NCBI GenBank assembly: GCA_016785225.1
Contig: JAFBJZ010000888.1
Span: forward strand, 3,972,501 to 4,036,500
DNA from: Psettodes erumei
Taxonomy: Eukaryota > Chordata > Actinopteri > Pleuronectiformes > Psettodidae
Direction of reading: 5' to 3'
DNA length: 64,000 bases
Below the pieces are notes generated by a model. It was not told the origin of the DNA. It saw nothing but the letters and a program-made list of their open reading frames with translations, and did not search any database. Each line of letters begins with the position of its first letter. Within the stretch, counting starts at the first letter, position 1. Below are positions 23,451-35,936 of the stretch, one piece after another. Position numbers and translations under genes: made by a program.

Positions 23451-25954
23451 TCACGCAATGGCAGCCAGGTAGTCTTTCACCTCTGCTGGGGTGAGTCTTT
23501 TGAAGCCAGCCTCGTTGCAGATCCCAACCTCAATGTTCTCCTCTGTCATCTGGCCCTCGAAACTTTCCTTTAAACACAGAGACAGAGGAGTGTAAATGAC
23601 GGACAATATAAATGAAAGACGGTGTAACCTCAAAGTTAGCGTCCAGTACCCTGGGAAGATTATAAAAGACAACATACCTTCAATGTCAAGATGGCTGTGT
23701 GGATGGCATCTTCCAATTCCAGATCATTGTTATACCTGGAGATGGAGAAACAAAGAGGTCAGCTCCCATTCTATGTGGAGTGTGTCAGGGTCAGCTCATA
23801 TGATCATAATCCATATCTATTCAAAAAACTTTTTCTACCTTTTCTCCAGGAATGTTTTTCCATTGACATAGTTCTTTCCCATGGCTGTGGCTTTCCATGC
23901 AAAATATGCTCCCTGCCAATCAAGAAGAAGAACAAAACCTTTAGGCCAGTAAGGAAGTTAAGTTCCTCATGTCCTAGAAATTATTAGTAAATCTAAGATG
24001 ACAAAAATGAAAAGCAATTCAGCATTAATATGCTTTCAAAACATTCAAATGATTACAGCACAGTACCCAGAGACAAATACTGTTTTTCGACAAATATGAA
24101 AATGAGCATAGGAATACAACATACGGAGGGGTCTGACTGGAACAGGTAGGGTTGGTCTTCATCCCATCCAGCTATCAGCAACGATACGCCGAATGGCCGC
24201 ACGCCACTGGAGGAGACAACAGGACAGAGTCGATCTAAATGTTCTGGCAGAATACATCTCTAAAGCACAAAAGGTGATGTGTCTATAAGCATATGTGTTC
24301 GTTAATACGCACCCAGACTGTGTGTATTCCTGCATGACAGAGGCCACTCTCTGGACAAGCTGGCCTGTGGGAATTGGCTCCTGGTAAACCAGGAAGTACT
24401 GTTGTGCCAGCTTCCGGGCTCGTCGCACTAAAACCCTGCAAAAAAGACACATCTCATTGAGTTTTCTGTAAGTGAGGAACAGGGATACGGCCAGCTTTGT
24501 GGCGTAGATCTTAAGTAGTTGACAGTATTCGGTCTCTCATCAATTCAATGGCTGTGATGCAAGATCTCATTCACTGTGAACAGAAGCCATAGCTCTTTGA
24601 AGATGCATACATGAACGGTTAGTGAAGATCACAAAGAACGTCTTGTCTTCAGATACAAAAGTTGGAGAGAGAGTCCCCACCTGTAGTCAGGCCCCATGCC
24701 GCTGTACACCATGCCTATGTGTTTAGTGATGGGCTCCACTTTGTGGACACTCTGCTCATCATAGAGAATGGACTTCTGTTTCTTCTCTGTTGCCAGGACA
24801 ACTCCATTGGAAGCTGAAAATCCAGGAGAATATCACAGTTACTGTCTTCACAAATACTAACACATGATCATAATTTCTAACCAAACTAATCAACCATAGA
24901 CTTGACTGTGAACCTCTGCCATGTTTAACCTAAAGTCAGTCTTCTGCCCCTGGAGTTTCCTCTATAGTACATTTGGATTTCAATACAAACATATAGGTAT
25001 AATAATAAACATAGTGTATTAAATGTAAACAAAAAATACTACATAAGAATGATAATTTATCACCAACAGTTAACATCAAATTCACTTGCTTCTGCTTTAA
25101 TTTACCCTAGACTATTGAATGAACTATAGATTTTACATTTTCCAGAGTCTTTTGCGTCCACAATCAAAATGATATGATTTATTGTCCAGTCTAATCAAAA
25201 CAACTTTTCAAGCATTTCGCTTGTTTTATTATCAAGGCAACAATCTTCAGTTTTGTTCCAAAAGGCACAGCTTAGTATGAGCCACTGATTTTCAGTCAGT
25301 ACCTTTGATGCCAACCGATGGAGCTCCGGCTGCTACAGCTGCCAGGGCATATTCAATCTGGACCAGTTTCCCCGAAGGGCTGCAAGAATACACACAGGAT
25401 GTTGCATTACTATGCTGCAAAGCGTCCGACAAATCAACTCAACTAAATAACTAAATAGAGAACGAATAACAACAACAACCGCATTTATAATTGCAATGAA
25501 CATGCGAAACTGAAAGTAAACGATGAAACCACTGAATCATCTGAGCTTACTTTGTGCTAGCTATGCTAATATTAGTTTTTAGCACGCAACCCCAATCAGT
25601 CTCGGAATGTTCGGTTATTGGTTCAAAGTCTATCACTTTAGGGAGTTTGTTTCATTGTCCTCAGAAGAGAACAGACCCTCGACCGTTTGATTTTAAAAAA
25701 TTGTAAGCCGCCATGCTACCAGTTCACGTTAGCCGATTCATTATGCTACCCGGCAATGACAGTGCACCAACTACAGCGACTCATAAAACCTTCTTTTCAA
25801 GTTAAAACAGAAAACCGTGCATACGTCTTTTCAATGCGTTATTTGGTAACAACCGCCACAGCGTGCGGCTTCGGATGCCTTTTTTCATTTAACGGCAATT
25901 TTAACTAATTTACCTGAATGTGGTGAGGGAGAAACTGTAGCCTCGCTCCGCCAT
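23451..25954 (-). CDS. psma2: 20S proteasome subunit alpha type-2 (complete, 8 exons)
   Basis: Alpha-ring subunit of the 20S core particle, in cytosol and nucleus, taking part in ubiquitin-dependent protein degradation; it helps form the gated ring and is not itself proteolytic. Exons: 25914-25954, 25303-25379, 24681-24813, 24313-24435, 24125-24206, 23839-23912, 23678-23735 and 23451-23567, totalling 705 bases or 234 residues, the same length as human PSMA2. Diagnostic sequence: [20 protein letters not shown] with QIEYALAAVAAGAPSVGIKA (the alpha-subunit N-terminal signature), GVVLATEKKQKSILYDE, HIGMVYSGMGPDYR, AYFAWKATAMGKNYVNG and the C-terminus RLTPAEVKDYLAAIA. Splice phases agree throughout. 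It lies head to head with mrpl32, 763 bases between start codons, the same arrangement as in human. Confidence 0.97.
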
Positions 25955-26717
25955 CTTGTTCTTCTTCTTCTACGCTGTGTTGATCAGAGACTTGCGAATC
26001 AACTTCAGTGAGAATACAGCCGCCTACAGACCGTACACAGACCTCCAGCCGGAGTGTCAACGGGGCCGCCACATGTTGACAGACCAAATAATAATTAAGT
26101 ATAGCAAGGATGAAATGTTAAAAACTTGAAAAAAATAAACAATTAAAAAATAAAAAAATGCATTTGGCAAAGTAATGGAACACCAAAACACGATATAAAT
26201 TAATAAACATAAATCTTCTCTTTATAGTTTCGGTGAAATTACACAAAATCTGGGCAATGGATTGTACTGATGGCACATTATTCTGCATTATCAAGTACAA
26301 AGGTGCTAGACAATAACAGTAATCTGGTGGTAAGGTGATGGAATTATAAATAGATGTGGACCTTTTAATCATTCACTTTATTCATTTTAATTGAATTAAT
26401 ACAAATAGAAATTAATACAAAAAACATATTCTTTTAAATTTACGCATCCATTTATTCATCAAAAAGCACGAGTTCTCACAACTTGATTGATTTGAAGTAA
26501 CTTAGAAAGCATCGCATTGTTCCGCTGAATTACTCGAGGAGTGTATTTTGGAATGTTGTCCGGTAGATGGTAGTAAAAGGCCAAAGATCAGCGCTGTGCG
26601 ATGGAGATTAAACAGAAGAAGAAGAACAGTTTGTCGTCGCCGTGTAGTGACGTGTGAAGCTCCGTGACCGTGAGCAGTCTGACATGTTGAGGGGAGAGGA
26701 AACGTGCTGACATCGAA
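25955..26717. promoter_or_regulatory. psma2/mrpl32 divergent promoter interval
   Basis: The two start codons face away from each other across 763 bases. GC-richer ends (25.95-26.08 and 26.63-26.72 kb) flank an AT-rich middle. The human pair also shares a bidirectional promoter, so shared control is likely. A 15-bp sequence TGTTCTTCTTCTTCT at 25957-25971 recurs inverted at 26614-26628. Confidence 0.55.
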
Positions 26718-27952
26718 ATGATGAATTTAGCCGCTTTAGTGCACAGCCTCAGAGCATCTTTGCTACGTATCGAGAGCAGACTCCTGCAGGCGGCGGGACT
26801 CGACCTTCATCTGGGTGAGTTTTCCGGCAGGAGCTCGGGACGTCAGCTAACTTCACGGAACTGGCTGACCCTGGTTGCAGTGACGAGAAGGTAACGGTGT
26901 TTATTTCCTCCGTGTAGCTCCAGCGCTGGCAGTCAATGGCCCCAGCCTCCTGCCTCAGCTCCAGCCTCAGGTCGACCAGGATCCGCAGGTGGAGGAGCAG
27001 CAGAGTCCAGAGCAGCCCCCCGGCCTCCTGGACGGCATCCTGTGGATGGCAGTGCCAAAGAAGAGACGCACGCTAGAGGTCAACCGCACCAGAAGGAGAT
27101 CTGACAGCAAACTCCTAAAAGTCAAGGTGCACTGAATCGAGCCTCCCCTTCATCCTCTCAGAGGGGCTTCATCCCAAAACGCAGCGATTTTCTCTTTTCT
27201 CACGTAGAGTGCTACTCGTCTGTGTTGTTTGTTTGGGAGTGAGGCCTGGAGACATCAACTAATCAACTATAAGCTGTGTGTTCAAGCTCAGTGATGTTTG
27301 GTTTGTGTGATCATATGGAAAGTTTTGAAAAAACATGAACAAAACAACCTGAACATTTCTCTGCAAGTATAATCTATCAAAGTTTGACAGATGCACACGT
27401 CCATGTTATTCCATTAGTACATAGATCAGTTCAGAATAATGATATCAGTACCCCTCTTATTACTCACAATAATCCTCACACTTTGTTGGTTTGTTCAATT
27501 GTGACCTACTTTACCAAAGAGCCCAAGAGCTACATATACCAGCTTGCAAGAAAATAACCTTTAATAGCCATAAACCAATAGTAATGTTTCTACTAGTATT
27601 TGCAGATATGTAACAAAAAATTGCAGTATAGAAATGCCACTGTGGCCTGTTTGACTGACAGTCTGCGTTCTGTGTCTCTTTCTCCACCTCCACCTCTCAG
27701 ACCAACATTGAAACGTGTCCAGAGTGTGGCCACCTGAAGCAGAAACATATCCTCTGTGGCTTCTGTTACGCCAAGGTGTGCAGGGAGACCGCTCAGATCC
27801 GTCATCAGATTCAAGTAATGGAAGGAGGCCCGCTGAGGGCGCCAAATGTGGAGACTGTAGTGCTGTACGAGGGTGAGGCACCGAGCCAGCAGGACAAAGA
27901 CAAGAGGATAGTCGAGAGGCCCAGGAAGAGGCCCGCCTGGTTCAGCTTCTGA
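26718..27952 (+). CDS. mrpl32: Mitochondrial ribosomal protein bL32m (complete, 3 exons)
   Basis: Component of the mitochondrial large ribosomal subunit. Exons 26718-26814, 26918-27126 and 27701-27952 join in phase to 558 bases, or 185 residues; human MRPL32 is 188. The N-terminus (MMNLAALVHSLRASLLRIES) is a mitochondrial targeting sequence. The mature domain follows: GILWMAVPKKRRTLEVNRTR, then a zinc ribbon with CPEC and CGFC pairs (TCPECGHLKQKHILCGFCYA), and ETVVLYEGEAPSQQD. It ends RKRPAWFSF. In yeast and mammals this protein is matured by the m-AAA protease (family knowledge). A second ATG directly follows the first, so either could start the protein. Poly(A) signals lie at 28373-28378 and 28418-28423. 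Confidence 0.96.
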
Positions 27953-28417
27953 TTCTGTGTTTGCTACATCCTGACGCAGATCGGACCAGATACAAACTTT
28001 GTTTGACATCGTGAACAGGTTACTTTGTCCAGGCTGCTATCCACTTAATGAAAGGGGCTTATGTGTCTGTGTCATTCCACATAAATAAGCCATTAGAGGC
28101 TCTGCTTTGATTTGAAGAGATACATTTCCACTTATATCTGTTGCAGTACTCTGTTATATCATTAATGTATGGGTAGAAAAAGCTAAATATTTGGGGTTCA
28201 CACAACCACAAAATCTTTGGAGTTATTGATATACAACATCATTGTTCATTTTTTAAATAACTGTCAAGATGTGAAGCCCGTCTGAGAGAAATTTACTGTA
28301 TATTTGAAAGTTTATCAGTAAATTCATCTGGAAAAAGAAGTCTCATGTATGTTCTTTGTTTAGGTTTGATATAATAAATTCGGTCATGCAATATGTACCT
28401 AGCAATGATTGATCTTT

Positions 28418-28423
28418 AATAAA
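28418..28423 (+). terminator. mrpl32 poly(A) signal AATAAA (another at 28373-28378)
   Basis: Two AATAAA hexamers 45 bases apart, about 420-470 bases past the stop codon. There is no competing gene between them and mrpl32. Confidence 0.55.
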
Positions 28424-28841
28424 GGATTGAGAAACTAGGTGGAATCAGATTTTAAACATTTAATGTAAATCTCTGCTGCTGATACAATAATATAATATGA
28501 ACTGTCCCGGCAATATTGCTGCTTATGATAAATCTTAACAATCTGCATTTAGTGCATTGGCTGGAAAATCAATTGGCACTCCCTAACATGATGAGGTGCT
28601 CGCATGTTTGTGAATGAGCGTTAATGTTGCCACAGCAACGACAGGACTCGGCATCAAACCGAAGTCATGTAATACTGGCTCTTGTGTGGCTGGAACACAA
28701 TGTTTTCACTGGGAGGAGTCCAGCATGCCATCCACTGCCTCAGTCACGCCATCGTACACCCTCTGATTGAGTTTCACCCTCACACTTTAAGGAAACTCAG
28801 GTTGCCAGTGTCCCACCGACGGCAAGTGTAACCAAGACTTG

Positions 28842-30270
28842 CAAGTGCATCTAATTAAAGATTAGAACATTAGAATATTGTGAAAAAGTTTAATATTGTA
28901 GACTCATAGTGTCACACTCTAATCAGCTAATTGACTGAAAACAACTGCAAAGGTTTCCTGAGCTTTTAAATGGTCTCTCAGTCTGGTTCAGTTGGCTACA
29001 CAATCATGGGGAAGGCTGCTGACTTGACAGCGGTCCAGAAGACAGTCACTGACACCCTCCACAAGGAGGGTAAGCCACAAAAGGTCATTGCTAAAGAACC
29101 TGGCTGTTCACAAAGTGCTGTATCCACACATATTCATGGAAAGTTGAGTGGAAGGGAATAGTGTGGTAGAAAAAAAGGTGCACAAGCAACAGGGCTAACT
29201 GCAGCCTTGACAGAATTGTGAAGCAAAGGCTATTCATAAATTTGGGTAAAATTCATAAGGAGTGGAGTGCAGCTGGAGTCATTGCTTCAAGAGCCACCGT
29301 GCACAGAAGAATCCAGGAGATGGGCTACAACTGTCGCATTCCGTGTGTCGAGCCACTCCTGAACCAGAGACAATGTCAGCAGCTTCTTACCTGGGCTAAG
29401 GAGAAAAAGGACTGGACTGTTACTCAGTGGTCCAAAGTCACAGTCAAAGTTTTCAGATGAAAGTAAATTTTGCATTTCATTTGGAAATCAAGGTCCCAGA
29501 GTCTGGAGGAAGAGTGGAGAGGTACAGAATCCAAGGTGCATAAGGTCCAGTGTGAAGTTTCCACAGTCAGAGCTGATTTGGGGAGCCATGTCATCTGCTG
29601 GTGTTGGTCCACTGTGTTTTATCAAGTCCAGAGTCAGCACAGCCATCTACCAGGAAATTCTGGAGCACTTCCTGCTTCCCTTGGTGTCAAGCTTTATGGA
29701 GATGCTGATTTCATTTTCCAGCAGGACTTGGCACCTTCCGACACTGCTACCAATACCTGGTTTAATGACCGTGGTATGACTTTGCTTGTTTGGCCAGCAA
29801 ACTCGCCTGACCTAAATTGATCTGAATTGTCAAGAGGAAGATAAGACACCAGACCCAACAATGCAAATGGCTTGAAGGCCGCTATCAAAGTAACCTGGGC
29901 TTCCATAACATCTCCACAGTGCCATAGGGCTGATCGCCTCCATTCAAAGCTGCATTGATGCAGTAATCCATCCAAAAGGAGCCCCAACCAAGTATTGAGT
30001 GCATACCTTTATACTGTACATGGGCATTCTTTTCAGTAGGCCCACATTTCTGTATTAAAAATCCTTTTTTAATTGGTCTTATGTAATATTCTAATTTTCT
30101 GAGATACTGAATTTGGGGTTTTCATTAGCTGTAAGCTATCAAAATTGAAAGAAATAAACCCTTGAAATATATCTCTGTGTGTAATGAATCTATACAATAT
30201 GTGAATTTCACTTTTTGAATTGAATTGCTGAAATAAATTAACTTTTTGATGATAAATTTATTGATTTATT
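28842..30270 (+). mobile_element. Degenerate Tc1-family transposon
   Basis: The left end carries the fish Tc1 terminal type (AAGTGCATCTAATTA, then ATTAGAATATTGTGAAAAAG). The right end, near 30207-30270, carries the degraded inverse (TTGAATTGCTGAAATAAATT). The transposase is split over several frames: MGKAADLTAVQKTVTDTLHK (about 29006), IVKQRLFINLGKIHKEWSAA (about 29211), AKEKKDWTVTQWSKV, FSDESKFCISFGNQGPRVW, LIWGAMSSAGVGPLCFIKSR and WPANSPDLN (29792-29818). The first catalytic Asp survives in FSDES. Sequence after SPDLN is garbled, so the final acidic residue is not found. Multiple frameshifts and stops make it inactive. Confidence 0.92.
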
Positions 30271-32082
30271 GATTTTGACCAGTTCAGTGATATTCTGTTT
30301 AAGAAGCCTCAAACATTCATAGAGCACTAACTTAACCCACAGCTCACGTGCAGGTACACCTGCTGTCTGTTGAAAGTCCTCAAAACTCACAGAAATGTGT
30401 GGAAGAATGTATTATCAAACCAAACACCCCTGACACTTCTCACACATTTGAAAGCGTAGACATCTTTCATTTGTGTGATACTGCAGCTGTAATCCTGCTG
30501 TGTTTATCTGTCCTTGTACGCTTTCAGTGCATCACCAGCAGGGTTTTCGACCTGCCTCCCAACTTTCCTTTACATCTTTTCCATCATGACAGAAACAAAA
30601 GGATACTGGGGGCACATCTGTTCATCTCAGGAGTCTGTCATTGTCAGACATCACTGTCCATCATGCTATCGCATTCTTAAAGTGAGCCATTCTGCTCACC
30701 TTCACGCAGATTGTAGCGGTAGCAGCAGTGAAGGATCACCTCTCTAAAAGTTACTCACTCTCAGACATTCATTTTTGCAGCCGTCAGCACGAATTTGGCC
30801 GAGGAGCTGACGTAGTTTTGGATTAATGAGTTGGACAACGACTCTCGGTCAGTGATCTGATTGCCTGCAGCTGTTTCCATCCTGTGACATGTGGTCCGTG
30901 TCAGAGACATCTGAGGAGTGTGAGGATATTAACTCTGACCTGATGGGATCACCCTTGGATCTATCTTATTCAAACAGATTAGTCATTTCATATTTCTGTC
31001 AGCACACGCACACACGCACAAATTACACATCCACTTTGCACTGGTGGTAGTGTTGTAATGGTGATATTCTGTTTGAGATTACTTTGTACTTTTCACCAGA
31101 AATACATAAAGAAAAATATGATGAAGCAAGTTGGGATGAAACCATTGGGGGCTCGCATTCCACTTTCATCTGGATTCTTGTGGTCGGCTCACGTCATGGA
31201 AAGAGCCAACGCTCCTTTTCAAATGAAAACCAACCTTCAGGGCGCCTTAAGTGGAGACATTCACTACATTCACTACAATGTGATGCAGGGGGTAAAAATA
31301 GAAACAAGACTCGATATTTAAGACATTGCCTAACACACACACACACACACACACATCTCAGAGTACTTGATACACACAGACACACACACACATTGATGAT
31401 GACATGATTTGCAAGCTTGCTGTGATCATTTCCCATGAGATTCATTCAAGTCAAGTCGGACTCACGTAAATAAAAGAAAAGAAAAGAAGGACGTGTCTTG
31501 GCACAAACAGACAAATTACGGACGGTCGAGCTCTTGACACAATCAGGCCATGCACTGTGTGAGCAGGGGGGGCTGCTACCTGGTCAACTCCTTCTGTGAA
31601 CTTCAAGAGGACAACCAGTGGAAGAAAGAAAGCTACCACGCATGTTGGCTGAGCCTGGTCATTGAAACCAGACCACAATACAAGTAGGTTGTTCTGATGA
31701 GAAAATCTCCTTTATTCTGGACATCCTAAATGTGCAATGAGTCATTACATTACGACAGGTATTCTACAATATTTGCTCCATTGTGTTAATGTGAAGATTG
31801 TTAAGCATATGTAGATTTGTATGTTTTCTTAGTGATTTAGTTGGATGGAAGATGAAGCAGTATGAAACTACACTGCATTTGATCTGGAGGGTGAAACCAC
31901 ACTCATGCATCAACAGTAGGGATCAGAACTGCTGTCACACTGCATTGAAAATTTTAGACAAGTTGCTTTTCATGACTCCAAGTATGCTGCCTGTGATCGC
32001 TAAACACGAGGTGTCAAAAATGCAGCTGGCTTTCCAAAAAGTTTGCATTGCAAAACATTCATGCGTATGCGCTGTGTTCCAG
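30271..32082 (+). other. Interval between the Tc1 element and the unassigned 3' exon
   Basis: About 1.8 kb. It contains two CA microsatellites (31333-31354 and 31371-31391) and short open frames (30348-30747, 31058-31407) with no similarity I recognise. Upstream exons of the gene ending at 32446 should lie here or span the Tc1 element, but I could not identify them. Confidence 0.4.
31333..31354. repeat. (AC)n microsatellite
   Basis: About 11 AC units, followed after a short gap by another CA run at 31371-31391. Confidence 0.85.
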
Positions 32083-32446
32083 GCTGACACTGTCAGAGAC
32101 AGACAACGTTCGCAAGGAGAGTTATAAGCAGCAGCAGGTGGTCCACTTCATGGTGGAGAGGAGTCCCAGCCAGACACTGAGGCTGGGCAGTCACAACAGA
32201 GCCATGGAGGAGCACCGCCTACCCTTCTTCTTCAACACCAGCAGGGACCCATATCATGTCAGAGCCACCTCTGGGCGTAAGGAGGAAGAGCCAACCATAG
32301 TCAAAAAGGTGAATAGTAAAAGGAATAAACAGGAAGTGACTTCCATAACTCAGGAGCTCAGAAAGCCAATCAGAGAGAACTTCAGGGCTTCGAGCCTGAT
32401 GTCCTCTCCGAGGGAAATCTCTCACCGAGTACAGAGGAGGGAGTGA
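32083..32446 (+). CDS. Unrecognised protein, probable last coding exon
   Basis: An acceptor-like CAG at 32080-32082 precedes a frame that stays open for 120 codons to the TGA at 32444-32446. It is basic and soluble, with no membrane segment. Readable stretches are LTLSETDNVRKESYKQQQVV, NRAMEEHRLPFFFNTSRDPY and REISHRVQRRE. Base composition and residue mix look coding, unlike the AT-rich flanks, and an AATAAA lies at 32906-32911. The open frame extends back to an ATG at 32048, but the part before the acceptor looks like intron. I do not recognise the family. It is convergent with ccdc127. Confidence 0.5.
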
Positions 32447-32721
32447 AGCAAGGGTATCTAAAACTGCAGTAGAGAAAATACAACAAAGCATTTGTTTTGT
32501 AGTTTACATGCTGGTAATTGTAAATTAATTTTTGCTTATAACTATATGTTGAAATTGTGACATTTGACAAAATATTACCTCTTTATGAAATGAGCCATTT
32601 CTATGTTTATGTCAAATTCCTATATATCCCCATTTGCTATGTAACTTTTTATTTCTATATCATCCAAACAAATGTCTTGGGAAAAAATCTGTGTAAACTC
32701 ATGACAGAACAATTCACTGGA

Positions 32722-32743
32722 TTTTTTTTTTTTTTTTTTTTTT
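32722..32743. repeat. Poly(T) run of 22
   Basis: Uninterrupted T run within the putative 3' UTR of the unassigned gene. Confidence 0.85.
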
Positions 32744-32905
32744 ACAATTAAAGACTAAATTATGTTTAAAATTGGAATGTTTACAAAAAGTGTAATGATG
32801 TGCTGTACTCAAGATATGAACAGACTCCGAAGCAGATTTTTTTTTTAATGTATTATATGCTCCATGAAATTATATTTTTGTCATTGTCAATGATTTTCAT
32901 GCCCT

Positions 32906-32911
32906 AATAAA
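32906..32911 (+). terminator. Poly(A) signal AATAAA of the unassigned gene
   Basis: Located 460 bases past the stop codon at 32446. It would close the plus-strand transcription unit before the convergent ccdc127 3' end. Confidence 0.45.
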
Positions 32912-34409
32912 GCTTTATGAAAATGTGTCTGGAATGTCATTCTACATACTGTTTTACACAGTATGAAAAGTAATGCAATTGTCCTGTTGAAGAAAAATAG
33001 TAAATAACTTTACCTACATGTGCTGTGTAATGAGACTATACACTGGCACTTCTTTCTATGAATTCCTTCCATGATACATTGTATTAAAAATCATTCCTCA
33101 AAATACAAATCCAGAAGCAGCACACCCTTGTGGTAATGTGGTATTGTAAATGGACTTAAAACATGAACAGGAAGTTTTAAAACAAAAATGTATTTGAATG
33201 ATTGCACTGAAAGGCATGACATCCAGCAGTTATTCACCCAGGTATCACTGAAACACAGTAGTGCAGAGAGGCCCTTCACAATGATAGATTTAGATAATCC
33301 TTCTGTTACAGGCATAATCATAGTGTTTTTATTATATTTTTGTAGTGAGCTAATAAGGTGTTGCATTACTAAGCGCTACTTTGTGCATGTGGCCCCTTTT
33401 GAAGATTCACATGCAACTTCAATAACCCTGTCTTCCCCCTGATAGTTATGAGGCTCCTAAAGAAACAGACTGAAGACTAGAAACTTAAAACCAGTGATGA
33501 GAAACTGTTGCAAACTATTCCACAGGCTTTAGGCCTTGTACTGTATCATGAATGGCAACATGCAGACTGTAAATACAGATGTCATGGATAGACGAAACTC
33601 TGCAGACAGAAGGGTTGGTAAAAACAAAAAAGGTTCCACTCTTATCTTTATAAATGTCTCCCACAATAGTTCACCTGCTTATTAAAACAGTATCAACACA
33701 TATCATAAATTAGCTTCAGTTACTTTTCCATGAAACCTGTGTAACTGGTGCCGCTGCTGCAGTTTGGATTCTTGGTATTGTTTTTTATGTTGTATTTTTT
33801 TATTTTGTTATAATAAAAATTTATATTATTTTTGTAATTTCCTGATGAGAAAGTTTTTTTTCCAAATGTGTATTATCACATAGGACAATGTAAACAATTT
33901 TGGAGGCCATCAAACTCATACCCATGGGAGAACCAAAAAAATAATCATTGTCCAAACAAACAGTAAATTCACCTTGCGGTTCACAGCACTCGGAAAGCAC
34001 AAGTTAAATCAACACAGATTCTCAGACAATATTTTCCACAGGGTAAATGTAAAAAAATAAAACTGTATGGAGAAATAAACATTAAGTGACTATCCAGTAT
34101 GGATCTTACCATGTTGTCTTCATGCATATTCACCATTATAGGTTTTTACCATAGTTAGTTTAAAGCTAAGGAGTCTTATCTGCAGCTTCTGAAGTTATGG
34201 TCATATTGACACACAGCATGTTAAACCTGACCAATGTGTTGTTGAGATTACCATGTGTGTTTCCATGACATCTCTATCAAGTAAAGGTTTACTCAGCCCA
34301 AATAATACACGTCTTTCCCATTCCTGATCCACATACTGTACTTAGAACATTCTCCAGGGTCAAATGAAAAACACCATTTACTTTTTGTCTCTTGTCACTT
34401 CGTGTGAGA
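32912..34409. other. Convergent intergenic region / ccdc127 3' UTR
   Basis: AT-rich, with no open frame I can support. A minus-strand AATAAA at 33799-33804 could end the ccdc127 transcript, giving a 3' UTR of about 605 bases. Confidence 0.4.
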
Positions 34410-35921
34410 CTAGAATTTCCCTCCTAATATGGCCTCCTCAGCTTTCTTATGTTTTTGGACAGTGACCTGCAGCTGCCAGTACTTCAGATACACCCACATG
34501 AGGCTTCCATTCTTCCTCTTGTCCATGTTTAGAACATCCGCACAGTGTTTATCTCTCTTAAAAATATCCTTCAGATCAGACTCTAGATCCAGTTCTGGCC
34601 CAATGGGGTCTTTGACGACCTTCAGCAGCATGTTCTTCTCCATCTCCAGTCTCTGATCTCGAGGTTGGACGAAGGAGCAGTAGGCATTCTGACGTTCCAC
34701 AAGCTGACCCTCTAACTCCTTCAGAGTAGCTGTGGCTCGCTGGTACCAGTCATGCTCTTGCTCCAGGGCCTGATGTAACACAGCGCCTGCAGCTCCGGAC
34801 TTTACCAGCCTTTGCTTCTCTTCTTCCAAGGTGGCACGCTCCTTGTAAGGGAGAAGAAAGAGCTTTGGGTTATGGAGAAGAAGCTACAGATTAGATATGA
34901 AAAGTGCACCATAACAGATATGGAGGGTTAAAAAATTGGAGCAAAACAAAACTTTACCTTTTGTAGCTCTTTCCTCTCTTCCATCAGCTGCTGGCTCTGT
35001 GAGATCAGAGCCTGCTTGTAGCCTTTCACCCTCTGTCTCTCCTTTTCCAGCTCCAGCTCGAGCACAGCAGCTGCCTTGCGCCTCTCTGTCAATGTCTCTC
35101 GGTACTTTGCCTCCATCTCACTTTTTATTGTGGTCACATCCCTGTCATACTGGTCTCTGATTTTTTGGATCTCCCTCTGAGACTCCCTGGTCCAAATCCA
35201 ACCTGAGGAGGTGGTAGGAGATGGGACAAGGGAGTGAGGAGATATTAAGTCATATTGCCATGACCTTAGAGTCATTTTTTCCACATCCAACTGGATCTCC
35301 TGACATTCAGATCATTGCAGCAGAGATGATTTTATCTGCTGCTCCCAGTTGTGAATTTGCACAGTTTACATGGCAACGGCATCACTTGAGGATAAAGATG
35401 ACCAAGTACTTAAAAGGCATAAGGCATAGGAGCATAACAATTTAGTAATCACAAAAACTTACACTATCTTTTATAGATAGTGTAAGTTAAGAGATATAAT
35501 CTGTCTCTGGCTAATCTTGAGGCCATTGTGAGCCCAGGTAAATACCACACTTGTGTAGTGTTTTTTTGGTGTACTTTTTATCTACATTTGCAAATCCTCC
35601 AGTTAAATATCCAGGTATAATCTTCTAGCCATATAGAGCAAGGAGGATATGTTTGTATATCATACAAAAAATGAGCCTGCTCTGCATGAAAACATTATTA
35701 TCTATACATTCAACAGTTCAAATGCTGTCCCAGTGTGCCCGTTATGTCACGCACAAACACGCTTCGAGACACATCTCTTTGTGTAACTTACGGAATGCAG
35801 CCAGTCCCAGCATAGGGACCAGCAGGGCGTAGTTCCATTGGTTGCCATCACCAGCCCCCGCCCCCCTTCCTCTGGGGTCTGGTTGGATGTTCCATCTGGG
35901 GGGGTCATTCAAGTTGTTCAT
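34410..35921 (-). CDS. ccdc127: Coiled-coil domain-containing protein 127 (complete, 3 coding exons)
   Basis: Small coiled-coil protein of poorly defined function; studies of human CCDC127 place it at mitochondria. Coding exons 35792-35921, 34958-35202 and 34410-34841 join in phase to 807 bases, or 268 residues; human is 260. The start MNNLNDPPRWNIQPDPRG is nearly identical to human, followed by a single hydrophobic stretch, NYALLVPMLGLAAFRWIW, then coiled coil (residues about 45-170) with ELEKERQRVKGYKQALISQS, and the conserved C-terminal part MDKRKNGSLMWVYLKYWQLQ...EEAILG. The acceptor of the first coding exon follows a (TG)n tract. The upstream untranslated exon is not identified. It is head to head with sdha, as in human. 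Confidence 0.95.
35457..35489. repeat. Perfect 14-bp inverted repeat with 5-nt loop
   Basis: Arms 35457-35470 and 35476-35489 (AACTTACACTATCT and its complement) around TTTAT, in ccdc127 coding intron 1. It would form a stable hairpin in RNA of either strand. Confidence 0.85.
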
Positions 35922-35936
35922 ATAGGCTGCTGTCAA

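Noticed and set aside
28970..29460. Short frames as independent small proteins
   Set aside because: They are broken pieces of one Tc1 transposase.
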